A stretch of DNA of 34,169 bases from Novosphingobium fluoreni (GTDB taxonomy: Bacteria > Pseudomonadota > Alphaproteobacteria > Sphingomonadales > Sphingomonadaceae): assembly GCF_014196615.1 (NCBI RefSeq), contig NZ_JACIDY010000013.1, positions 1-34,169 of the forward strand, read 5' to 3'. The notes beneath the pieces were generated by a model. That model worked only from the letters and a program-made list of their open reading frames with translations, was not told the origin of the DNA and made no database searches. A program made the translations under genes and the position numbers. Positions 16,631-24,401 of this stretch are shown here, piece after piece; within the stretch, counting starts at the first letter, position 1; the number at the start of each line of letters is the position of its first letter.

Positions 16631-17839
16631 GTGAACATTCAAACGGCGATCAAGCCCAGCCACATACCTGAAGAACTGGTCTTTGATTTCGACCTCTACA
16701 ATCCAAAGGGAATGGTGGATGGCTATACTGATGACGTCCACGCACTATGGAAAGTCATCCAGGACAGCCATCCGGACGTTTTTTGGACTCCGCGCCACGG
16801 CGGGCATTGGGTGGCGACTCGTTACAACGAGATTGCTGCTCTTTGCACCGATGCGGCGCGTTTTTCTAATACAGAGCCCTTCGTGCCGATCGGGATTATC
16901 CCCCATACAGGCCCGTCTCAGCTGGACCCGCCAGACCATGCGCCGTTTCGCAAGCTCGTTTCCAAGGCCTTTACCCCCGCCGCTTTGAACGGCGCCAGTA
17001 TCCGGGCTCGCGCCGCTGCGGTTGATATCCTTGACAAGCTAAGGGCGCGTGGCGAATGCAATTTCATGCATGACTTCGCCAGCGTCATGCCAATCGTGAC
17101 GTTCCTCAACCTTTTGGGCATGCCCGAAAGCGAAGCGCCTTATCTCGCCAATTTGGCCGAGCGGATGGTCCCAGGCCAACCGGGGTCTGAGGAAGCACAA
17201 GCGGAAACACACTCGTACATCGCCGATCTCATCAAGGATCGTCAGAAAAATCCGGGTGATGATTTCGTCAGCATGTTGGTGCAGGCGCAAGTCACGGATC
17301 GCGATCTAACCCCAACGGAGCGGCATAATGTCGTGCAGTTGGTGGTCACCGGCGGCCTCGACACGGTGATAAACACCACAAGTTTCGCTACCGTGCACTT
17401 TGCCAGGCATCCCGAACTGCAAGCCCAGCTGCGGGCCCAACCAGAACTGATCGACGGCGCCGTCGAGGAGATCACGCGCCGTTTCGGAACCAGCAACCTT
17501 GCTCGGCTGGCGCACCATGATCTGGACCTGAGCGGCGTTTCTATCCGCAAAGGTGAGCAGATTCTTGGTATCTTCCCTCTCGCCGGACTGGACGAACGCG
17601 TGAATCCCGATCCGATGACCTTTGACCCCGTACGCCGCAATCGCCGGCACATGAACTTTGGCAGCGGGCTTCACACCTGCCTGGGTGCGCGCCTCGCCCG
17701 GCGGGAAATCAAGATATACCTAGAAGAATTTGTGATCGGCATGCCGGAATTCCGGATCAAGCCCGGAACCGCGCCGCGCATGTCTTCGGGGCTGATCAAC
17801 ACCATGCGTGATCTTTATCTAGAGTGGGATCCGGCCTGA
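16631..17839 (+). CDS. Cytochrome P450, P450cam-like (CYP101-like)
   Basis: A 402-aa soluble class I P450. The opening (PEELVFDFDLYNP, then HGGHWVATRYNEI) tracks P450cam closely. Other landmarks are the I-helix GGLDTVINTTSF with the oxygen-activating Asp-Thr pair, the K-helix ExxR (EITRRF) and the heme loop FGSGLHTCLG with Cys350, followed by ARLARREI. The segment matching the P450cam Tyr96 region (PIGIIPHTGPSQLDPP) has no Tyr, so camphor itself is an unlikely substrate. The GTG start has a good GGAGAG ribosome site 8 bp upstream. No ferredoxin or ferredoxin reductase gene is nearby, so electrons must come from proteins encoded elsewhere. It is downstream of the PhyH gene and upstream of an SDR in the same direction. 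Confidence 0.9.
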   Translation: MNIQTAIKPSHIPEELVFDFDLYNPKGMVDGYTDDVHALWKVIQDSHPDVFWTPRHGGHWVATRYNEIAALCTDAARFSNTEPFVPIGIIPHTGPSQLDPPDHAPFRKLVSKAFTPAALNGASIRARAAAVDILDKLRARGECNFMHDFASVMPIVTFLNLLGMPESEAPYLANLAERMVPGQPGSEEAQAETHSYIADLIKDRQKNPGDDFVSMLVQAQVTDRDLTPTERHNVVQLVVTGGLDTVINTTSFATVHFARHPELQAQLRAQPELIDGAVEEITRRFGTSNLARLAHHDLDLSGVSIRKGEQILGIFPLAGLDERVNPDPMTFDPVRRNRRHMNFGSGLHTCLGARLARREIKIYLEEFVIGMPEFRIKPGTAPRMSSGLINTMRDLYLEWDPA

Positions 17840-17877
17840 CCGTTCGGCTCATTCGGACCGCGATTTGCGCCAGGCAT

Positions 17878-17898
17878 CAGATGGCAGATGGCAGATGG
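17878..17898. repeat. Three tandem copies of a 7-bp unit
   Basis: CAGATGG is repeated three times head to tail in the 145-bp gap between the P450 and the following SDR. It is short enough to arise by slippage; no function is evident. Confidence 0.5.
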
Positions 17899-17984
17899 CC
17901 TGCGCCACTGCGCGGCTTCCGGTAGGTTTCCACCTGTGACACAACTTCCTGCAACCAGGTGATCTGATTTCTAGGAGAGTGTGC

Positions 17985-18926
17985 GTGGATCGTCATTTTG
18001 AAGGCCGTGTCGTTGCGATCACTGGTTCCGGGCGTGGCATCGGTCGAGAGACCGCGCTGTTGTTCGCCCGACAAGGCGCCAAGGTCGTTGTCAATGATCT
18101 TGGTGGCGCGCCGATAGGCGGCGGGGCCGATCAGTCCATCGCTCAAACTGTGGTGGACGAGATCAAGGCGATGGGCGGCGAAGCCGTCGCAGAAACTTCC
18201 AACATGAGCACCATGGAGGGTGGCCGCAATCTTGTAGGTGCCGCGCTGGACAGCTTTGGCCGCCTGGACTTTCTGATCAACAACGCCGGCATCATCCGTC
18301 CGGCACCCCTTCTCGAAATGACCGAGGAGGATTTTGACATCGTGATCGCGGTCAACCTGAAAGGCTATTTCGCCACGATCAAGGCCGGCCTCGAGCATAT
18401 CATCAAAAGCCGAGGCGCGATCGTGAATTACTCGTCGCCCTCGGGCTGGGGCCACTGGGGCATGACAAACTACAGCGCCGCAAAGGAAGGCGTCACCGGC
18501 CTCACGCGATCCCTGGCGCGGGAAGTGGGTGAATATGGCGTCCGCGTGAATGCGGTGCGCCCGATTGCCGCGGGTTCGACAATGGACATACCCGCCATCC
18601 GCCGCACCTTGGATGAAAGCGCCCGCCTCGATGTTCCGCTCAATTCGATGCAGCGACTGCCTTGGAACAACGTGATGCCGGAACTGCGCAATCCTGCCGC
18701 CGTGGCGGCCTGGCTTTGCACCGATCACGCGAGCGTCTTTTCTGGTCGCGAATTCTACATCGCCGGCTCGCAGGTTGCGATCGTGGCCGATCCCGAACTG
18801 ACCCGTGATCATTTCAACGCCAATGGTTGGTCTTTCGAGGATTTGTGCAACGAAGAAATCGTGCACGGCCTGACATACAACCAGCACAACGCGTTCGCAC
18901 CCAAGGGTGAGCCCAAAACCCTATAG
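17985..18926 (+). CDS. SDR related to multifunctional-enzyme 3-hydroxyacyl-CoA dehydrogenases
   Basis: A 313-aa SDR with the cofactor loop TGSGRGIGRE, then VVVNDLGGAPIGGG. This long insertion after beta-2 is typical of the hydroxyacyl-CoA dehydrogenase domains of MFE-2 proteins and their bacterial homologues. NNAG, the Ser in NYSSPSGWG and the YSAAK Tyr/Lys pair complete the active site. The C-terminal 70 residues extend beyond the basic SDR fold. The start is the GTG at 17985, preferred over the GTG at 17979 because it gives AGGAGA proper spacing (5-6 bp). It probably oxidises a hydroxyl made by the upstream P450 or PhyH enzyme, or a 3-hydroxyacyl-CoA. The MFS gene follows 69 bp downstream. 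Confidence 0.85.
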   Translation: MDRHFEGRVVAITGSGRGIGRETALLFARQGAKVVVNDLGGAPIGGGADQSIAQTVVDEIKAMGGEAVAETSNMSTMEGGRNLVGAALDSFGRLDFLINNAGIIRPAPLLEMTEEDFDIVIAVNLKGYFATIKAGLEHIIKSRGAIVNYSSPSGWGHWGMTNYSAAKEGVTGLTRSLAREVGEYGVRVNAVRPIAAGSTMDIPAIRRTLDESARLDVPLNSMQRLPWNNVMPELRNPAAVAAWLCTDHASVFSGREFYIAGSQVAIVADPELTRDHFNANGWSFEDLCNEEIVHGLTYNQHNAFAPKGEPKTL

Positions 18927-18995
18927 GGCACTACACGACGAAGTGGCGGCGTTTGCACTGGACTTCGGGTTGCTGGTCAGTGCAGGGCAAGCAGG

Positions 18996-20657
18996 ATGAC
19001 GCCGAACGTGAGTAGTCCTGCCGAAAAGCCAAGGTCCGCGCTGCGGCACCTTGCTTTTCGGCGCATCCTTTTCGCCAGCTTGCTGTCGAACTTCGGACTG
19101 CTGATCAATGGTGTAGGTGCCGGCTGGGCGATGACCGAACTAAGCGGCAAGCCGGAGAAGGTAGCGCTGGTTCAAACGGCGCTGATGCTGCCGTTCATGC
19201 TGTTTTCGATTCCGGCGGGTGCGATCTCGGACACTTACGATCGTCGCAAGGTCAGCATGGTGATGCTGCTGTTCGCGTTTTGCAGCGCCACGTTGCTGAC
19301 CGGGGTGGCCGCCGCGCATTTGCTGACCCCAGGGATTTTGCTGGTGCTGTGTTTCCTGGTGGGCACCGGCAACGCGATGTTCGGCCCCCCATGGCAGGCC
19401 TCCGTTTCGGAACAGGTGCCCGCGGAGGATCTGCCGCAGGCGATCGCCTTCAATTCGATGAGCTACAACATCGCGCGCAGCTTCGGGCCGGCGCTGGGTG
19501 GGATCATCGTGGCGGCGGCAGGGGCGGTCACCGCCTTTGGGATCACCGCAGTCTGTTATCTGCCGATCACCATTGCCTTCTACATGTGGCAGCGCGTGGC
19601 CGAGCCGCCGCGCCTCCCGCCAGAGCGGGTGGGTGGGGCGATCGTCTCAGGCATCCGTTATCTTATCAACGCGCCGCCAATGCGTGCCGTCATTTTGCGC
19701 AGCGTCATGACCGGTGTGGCGGGTGCCGCGCTATTTTCGTTGATGCCGCTCGTCGCGCGCGATCTCATTGGCGGCGGCCCATTGACGTACGGCATCCTGC
19801 TGGGTGCATTCGGCGTCGGTGCCGTATCGGGCGCATTTCTGATGCCCCGTCTACGTCATCTCCCCAAGGAGCATGTGATCGCCACCAGCGGGATCATTCT
19901 TGGCGTCGCGATCATCCTTTTGGCGCTGTCTCGATCGTTATGGGCCGCGATGCCAGTCCTGCTGGTCGCGGGCTGCTGCTGGATGCAGTTGCTGACGCAG
20001 TACAACATCGTCATTCAAACGCAGGCGCCACGCTGGATCACGGGGCGTGCCCTGGCATCCTATCAGGCGGCAACGGCGGGTGGCATCGCCATGGGTGCCT
20101 GGCTCTGGGGCAGCGTCGCCCAGCACATGGGCACTGGATGGGGCATTGCCGCATCCGGCATCGCGATGCTGCTCGTGACTGCGATCGGCCGCAAACTGCG
20201 AATTGCTGATCCCGGCGCTGTCAGCGAGACAGAGGTCAAGCAGATGGCGGATCCGGATGAAGTACTTGGTCTAACCGGTCGCAGCGGCCCCATCCTCATT
20301 GAAATAGACTACAGCGTCGATCCCGATCAGGCGCGCCAGTTTTATGAGCTGATGCAGAACGTGGGGCAATTCCGGCGACGCAACGGCGCGTATCAATGGT
20401 CTCTTGCCCGTGATGTCGGCGATGGGTCTGCTTGGGTCGAGCGGTTCAGTTGCCCGACGTGGCACGACTACCTGCGTCAACGCGATCGTATGACCGCGCG
20501 GGATCGCCTGGTCCATGAACTTGCGCTCGAAGTAACGCGCACGGGGCAAGTGGAGCGCGTGCGTCGGTTTCTGGAAAGGCCTACCGGTTCGGTGCGCTGG
20601 CGCTCCGAAAGCCGTGACCCCGGCGTACTGGTGCCCTTCAGCCCGAGCTCTGGTTAG
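18996..20657 (+). CDS. MFS transporter of the EntS-like MFS_3 family with C-terminal extension
   Basis: A 553-aa inner-membrane protein with about twelve hydrophobic segments in the first 400 residues and the MFS loop signature DTYDRRKVSM between helices 2 and 3. Further markers are FGPPWQASVSEQVP and SMSYNIARSFGPALGG, typical of the MFS_3/EntS branch of exporters. Residues about 420-553 form a soluble C-terminal domain (ILIEIDYSVDPDQARQFYEL ... VERFSCPTWHDYLRQRDRMT) resembling the small ferredoxin-like extension found in part of this family. The direction of transport is unproven; homologues are mostly proton-driven efflux pumps. Its position after the P450/SDR genes suggests it moves the substrate or a product of the pathway. 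Confidence 0.87.
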   Translation: MTPNVSSPAEKPRSALRHLAFRRILFASLLSNFGLLINGVGAGWAMTELSGKPEKVALVQTALMLPFMLFSIPAGAISDTYDRRKVSMVMLLFAFCSATLLTGVAAAHLLTPGILLVLCFLVGTGNAMFGPPWQASVSEQVPAEDLPQAIAFNSMSYNIARSFGPALGGIIVAAAGAVTAFGITAVCYLPITIAFYMWQRVAEPPRLPPERVGGAIVSGIRYLINAPPMRAVILRSVMTGVAGAALFSLMPLVARDLIGGGPLTYGILLGAFGVGAVSGAFLMPRLRHLPKEHVIATSGIILGVAIILLALSRSLWAAMPVLLVAGCCWMQLLTQYNIVIQTQAPRWITGRALASYQAATAGGIAMGAWLWGSVAQHMGTGWGIAASGIAMLLVTAIGRKLRIADPGAVSETEVKQMADPDEVLGLTGRSGPILIEIDYSVDPDQARQFYELMQNVGQFRRRNGAYQWSLARDVGDGSAWVERFSCPTWHDYLRQRDRMTARDRLVHELALEVTRTGQVERVRRFLERPTGSVRWRSESRDPGVLVPFSPSSG

Positions 20658-20698
20658 GCATCCACGTGTCACGGTCCGACAATAGGGGAGATACGCCT

Positions 20699-21457
20699 AT
20701 GTCCTCGCATGCCATTCCGATCGCGCCATGTGCGCCGAATCTTCGCGACGTGGGGGGCCTTGCCGCCGGCGAGGGCAGGACGGTGCGTTGCAACGTTCTT
20801 TATCGTTCGGAACATCTCGCCCCGCCTGAGCAGGAAGCGGCCGCGCTGGCAGTGCTGGGCATTCGCAGCGTGATCGATCTGCGCAGCGCGCGTGAAAAGG
20901 CGCGCGCGCCCAACGCCTGGCTTCGCGCCCAGGGGGCTCGGATCTACGATCTCGACGTCGCGGCGGACTTCCGCGCCCATGCCATGCCGCACCAAGCTCT
21001 GCTTGACGATCCCGGGGAGGGCGGTGCGATCGTGATGATGACCAGCACCTATCGGGAACTGCCTCACGCCGCCGGCAAGGCGCTGGGCGAGGCGGCCGGT
21101 CTTGTCGCGCGTGGCGAAACGCCGTTGTTGGTCCATTGCACGGCGGGCAAGGACCGGACGGGATTTTTATGCGCGATGCTGCTGATCGCGGCGGGCGTTT
21201 CACCAGATGACGCCATGGCCGATTATCTGGCCAGCGAAGGCCGGGTGCATTCCCAGGTTCATTTATCTACCAAAGCGGTGATGGCGGATGTCGGCATACA
21301 CGCGAGCGATGCGATGCTACGCGTATTGGGCGGCGTCCGGCGCGAATTCCTCCAAACGTCGCTTTCGGAAATTGATGCCGCGTTCGGAGGCATCGACGCT
21401 TACCTGAAGCATGTGGGCGTTGACCGCGCCGCGGTACGGGCTGCTCTGGTAAACTAA
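20699..21457 (+). CDS. Tyrosine-phosphatase-like protein (PTP3/Y_phosphatase3 family)
   Basis: A 252-aa phosphatase-fold protein with NLRDVGGL near the N-terminus, SVIDLRSAREK and the Cys-phosphatase P-loop HCTAGKDRTG (Cys147). The K-D after AG is typical of this bacterial family, whose members act on phosphotyrosine or phosphoinositide-like substrates. The ATG at 20699 follows a strong AGGGGAG site at 20684-20690, so it is preferred over the upstream start at 20666. It lies 41 bp after the MFS gene in the same direction. Its stop overlaps the stop of cofC on the other strand. No link to F420 chemistry is known to me; its role here is open. Confidence 0.82.
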   Translation: MSSHAIPIAPCAPNLRDVGGLAAGEGRTVRCNVLYRSEHLAPPEQEAAALAVLGIRSVIDLRSAREKARAPNAWLRAQGARIYDLDVAADFRAHAMPHQALLDDPGEGGAIVMMTSTYRELPHAAGKALGEAAGLVARGETPLLVHCTAGKDRTGFLCAMLLIAAGVSPDDAMADYLASEGRVHSQVHLSTKAVMADVGIHASDAMLRVLGGVRREFLQTSLSEIDAAFGGIDAYLKHVGVDRAAVRAALVN

Positions 21458-22017
21458 AACTTGAACGCCGCTGCGGGGCTGTCGCGCCACTCGGCAAGGT
21501 CCGTCGGGGTATCGATATCACAGGCCAAGCCTGCTGCAGTGAAGATCGTACAGGCATTGCCTGCTTCTCGATGATGAAGCATCAGGCTGCCTGCGCCGAA
21601 ATGGAATGCGAACGGTCTATTGTCGGCGATGGCGATTGCGTTAGTCCCGTTCCCATGGCGATCCGGGGCGATGGCGCAGCCGGACGATGCGGCGGCGTCC
21701 AACAACGCCTGAACCTCTTCCCCCGTCAGGCTCGGCAAGTCGGCATGAATGATCGCGAACGGGCCAGGGGCCAACACGGCACGTGCCAGGGCCAGTTCCA
21801 TGTTGAGGCCGCGGCCATGATCCTCCAGCCAGCCATGGCCGGCTGCGCTGGCGCGGGGCGAAAGCAGGATCACGCGGGCGAGGGGGCGAGCGATGCGACA
21901 AACGTGCTGCATCCACTTTTCGGTCAGGCGAACTCGCTCTGCTTTAGATACCGCGCCGGACAGGCGTTGCTTGCGGTCGTCGGCCGCCTTGAACGGAATG
22001 ACCAGGTTCCAATTCAT
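21454..22017 (-). CDS. cofC: CofC/FbiD guanylyltransferase of coenzyme F420 synthesis
   Basis: A 187-aa nucleotidyltransferase with VIPFK at the start, HADLPSL (the metal-binding Asp), APDRHGNGTNAIAI and the FGAGS ... H loop. These are all hallmarks of CofC/FbiD, which guanylates 2-phospholactate, phosphoenolpyruvate or 3-phosphoglycerate to the GDP-activated side chain used by CofD. Which acid it uses cannot be told by eye. Its ATG overlaps the cofD stop in an ATGA arrangement, so it is translationally coupled as the last gene of the operon. It ends by overlapping the stop codon of the convergent phosphatase gene by a few bases. Confidence 0.9.
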   Translation of the reverse strand: MNWNLVIPFKAADDRKQRLSGAVSKAERVRLTEKWMQHVCRIARPLARVILLSPRASAAGHGWLEDHGRGLNMELALARAVLAPGPFAIIHADLPSLTGEEVQALLDAAASSGCAIAPDRHGNGTNAIAIADNRPFAFHFGAGSLMLHHREAGNACTIFTAAGLACDIDTPTDLAEWRDSPAAAFKF

Positions 22018-22973
22018 CGCATGGTGTCTGCCAGAGCCAGCGCAGCTTTCGCGACGCGCACCTTGTCCGCCAGGCTGTGCATCAGCGTATCCGCATGGCA
22101 GACGACGATACCTTCGGGCAGGGCGATCGACGGGTCATCCCGCTCGTCCACCAGCATCGCGTCGATGATGTCGCCGTAAAATTCGGCCACGGCGCAGGCA
22201 TCGTGCGCCAGGCCCAGCTCCGTCATGATCTTGCTGGTGGGACCTTTCACGGCCTGCCCGCCGACCAAGGGGGAGACCGCTACCACTGGCGCGTCGGTCT
22301 GGCGCAGGGCGTCGGCGATCCCCGGCACGGAAAGGATCGGCGCGATACTGAGAAAAGGGTTCGATGGTGCAATGATGACCGCGCGATTGTCCGGATCGGT
22401 GATGGCCGCCACCACATTCTTGGCAGGCTTCGCGTCGGCCTCACCCATGAACGAGATGTCGCGGACGATGGGGGCGCAGCGCTCCTCGACGAAGTAGCTC
22501 TGAAAGGGCAGATCGCCCTCATCTGTATGCACGATAGTGGCCAAGGGCTGATCCGTCATCGGCAGCACGCGCATCGTGATGCCCCAGCTTTGCGCGAAGC
22601 GCCGCGTGATATCCGACAGGCTTCGGTCATCGCGCAACGCCTGCGTGCGAAGCACGTGCAGCGCCAGATCGCCATCACCCAGATTGAACCAATCGGGCGC
22701 GCCGAGCGACTTGGCGGCGTCCATGAACGACCAGGTTTCCCCTTCACGCCCCCAGCCTTGCGCGGCGTTGGCCTTGCCCGACAGAGTGTAGAGCAAGGTG
22801 TCAATATCGGGAGAGATGCGCAGCCCCATGTGCTCGAAATCGTCGCCGGTGTTGACGATCGCGGTGATTTCGGCATCCAGCCCGGCATGCGCCATCCCCA
22901 ACGCCAGCTTCGCGCCGCCGACGCCGCCTGTCAGGATCACGACCTTGCCGCCTTGGCCCGGGCTTTCTGTCAT
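22014..22973 (-). CDS. cofD: CofD/FbiA 2-phospho-lactate transferase (F420-0 synthesis)
   Basis: A 319-aa transferase that joins the GDP-activated side chain to FO. Recognisable blocks are VVILTGGVGGAKLALG at the N-terminus, IVNTGDDFEHMGLRISPD then DTLLYTLSG (the metal- and FO-binding region), NLGDGDLALH, the GDP-binding IIAPSNPFLSIAPIL and VVCHADTLM near the end. The frame is open to 23036, but the ATG at 22973 starts the homologous protein and overlaps the cofE stop as ATGA. The 3' end overlaps the cofC start in the same way. Length and motifs are normal for the family. Confidence 0.93.
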   Translation of the reverse strand: MTESPGQGGKVVILTGGVGGAKLALGMAHAGLDAEITAIVNTGDDFEHMGLRISPDIDTLLYTLSGKANAAQGWGREGETWSFMDAAKSLGAPDWFNLGDGDLALHVLRTQALRDDRSLSDITRRFAQSWGITMRVLPMTDQPLATIVHTDEGDLPFQSYFVEERCAPIVRDISFMGEADAKPAKNVVAAITDPDNRAVIIAPSNPFLSIAPILSVPGIADALRQTDAPVVAVSPLVGGQAVKGPTSKIMTELGLAHDACAVAEFYGDIIDAMLVDERDDPSIALPEGIVVCHADTLMHSLADKVRVAKAALALADTMR

Positions 22974-23725
22974 CGGAACAGGTCCTCGGCGATGGGGCGG
23001 ACCAATGCCTTTGCAGGCGCATCCGGTGCGGACCATGACAGACCGCGAACATAGACGGCGGGAATGCCCTCTGCGGCCTCGCCCGCGACAAGGCCGGCCG
23101 CGCTGGCGATCATGTCAGCCAGGGCCACTTGCGTCACCATCAACAGGCGCCCGTCACGATCGGTATCTCCGCGCTGATCGATGATGGAGGGCAGCCCGGC
23201 CGCGCCGATCGCCACGTTTACCGTGCCCATGCGCCAGGGGCGGCCAAAGCTGTCGGATATGACGATGGCCGGTGCGTGCGCGAAGCGGGTGGCGAGCGTG
23301 GTGTGCAGTGCGAGGGCAGACGCGTCGGCATCCTCTGGCAGCAACAGCACCTTTTCGGCATTCCCCTTGCCCAGGTTGGAGCGATCGATCCCGGCATTCG
23401 CCATGACATGGCCGCTATGATGACGCGTCACCAGAACTTGCGGCGTTGCGCGGATGATGGCGGAGGATTCGCGCAGGATCAGCTCGATCACGCGGGCATC
23501 GCGAGCGGTGTCCGCCGCCATGGCCAGCGCCTGCGGACCGGGCTCGACAGTGGCAAGATCGACCATGCGACCTTCCGCCTTCGAGACGATCTTCTGCGTG
23601 ACGACGAGCACGTCCTGCGGCTGCGGTTCGATGCCAGCAGCCGTCACGGCATCGGCAAGAAGGGCGGCCAGATCCGCCCCCTCGCTCACTTCCGGCAAGC
23701 CATGGAGCGGGTGAAGCTCCAGCAT
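22970..23725 (-). CDS. cofE: CofE coenzyme F420-0:L-glutamate ligase
   Basis: A 251-aa GTP-dependent ligase that adds the glutamate tail to F420-0. Conserved stretches are DVLVVTQKIVSKAEGR, VLVTRHHSGHVMANAGID, VISDSFGRPWRMG and NVAIGAAGL. It has the archaeal-CofE length and lacks the C-terminal FMN-binding nitroreductase domain that actinobacterial FbiB carries for reducing dehydro-F420-0. The gene starts 10 bp after npdG and its stop overlaps the cofD start. It is central in the operon. Tail length cannot be predicted. Confidence 0.92.
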   Translation of the reverse strand: MLELHPLHGLPEVSEGADLAALLADAVTAAGIEPQPQDVLVVTQKIVSKAEGRMVDLATVEPGPQALAMAADTARDARVIELILRESSAIIRATPQVLVTRHHSGHVMANAGIDRSNLGKGNAEKVLLLPEDADASALALHTTLATRFAHAPAIVISDSFGRPWRMGTVNVAIGAAGLPSIIDQRGDTDRDGRLLMVTQVALADMIASAAGLVAGEAAEGIPAVYVRGLSWSAPDAPAKALVRPIAEDLFR

Positions 23726-23735
23726 TCGCTTTGGC

Positions 23736-24401
23736 CTATTCTGCGGTGTGCAGGCGCGTCAGCCGAATGCCGGCGCCATCGGCGGAATAGGTCTTGTTGA
23801 TGAAGATCAGCACCGAGGTCAGCGCTTCGGCTGCCGCCGAGTTCGCCAGCGCACCGGCATGGATACCGCGCATGCCCATGAGTTCGGCGAGTGCCACGAT
23901 CCGTTCACGCGCAGCTTTCTCGTCGCCGAAAATCAGCACGTCGCAATCGATCTCCTCATCGGTGATCAGCTTGTGTGCCGCCACGTTGTGGAAGCCGCTG
24001 ACTATGCTGACGCCTTCACCCAGAATCGCCTGCGCGCGTTGCGCGGCGCTGCCCTCCTTCGGCAGCTGCACGCGCATCACTTTGGGCGGCACCAGCGGCA
24101 CCGTGGTATCCACCACCAGCTTTCCTGCAACGTGGGGAGCGATCTCGCGCAAAGTCGCCTCATGCGCGGAGAATGGCACGGTGACGATGACGATATCCGC
24201 CCCGCGCGCGGCGTCGGCGTTGGCCATGCCGCGAGCGTTGTGACCCAGAGCTTGCGCAGCGTTTTCGGCGCTTTCAGCCGTACGCGAGCCGATGATCACG
24301 TTGCGTCCGGCCATGGCGAGGCGGCGCGCAATCGCTGAACCGAGATTGCCCGTGCCGCCGAGGACGGCGATGACTTCAGAGGTATTCTCGAAGCTATTCA
24401 T
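23736..24401 (-). CDS. npdG: NADPH-dependent F420 reductase (NpdG/Fno)
   Basis: A 221-aa Rossmann protein with VLGGTGNLGSAIARRLA at the N-terminus, then IIGSRTAESAE, whose Ser-Arg pair suits the NADPH 2'-phosphate. The F420 site blocks VPFSAHEATL, VDTTVPLVPP and VSGFHNVAAHKL follow. Members transfer hydride between NADP(H) and F420, so this enzyme would keep the F420 pool reduced. Its ATG overlaps the fbiC stop as ATGA, placing cofactor recycling in the same transcript as cofactor synthesis. The length and motif order are those of Fno. Confidence 0.92.
   Translation of the reverse strand: MNSFENTSEVIAVLGGTGNLGSAIARRLAMAGRNVIIGSRTAESAENAAQALGHNARGMANADAARGADIVIVTVPFSAHEATLREIAPHVAGKLVVDTTVPLVPPKVMRVQLPKEGSAAQRAQAILGEGVSIVSGFHNVAAHKLITDEEIDCDVLIFGDEKAARERIVALAELMGMRGIHAGALANSAAAEALTSVLIFINKTYSADGAGIRLTRLHTAE

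Noticed and set aside
22077..23054. 325-aa plus-strand open frame opposite cofD/cofE
   Set aside because: It is antisense to genes with clear motifs; its translation shows no domain and is typical of a GC-rich shadow.
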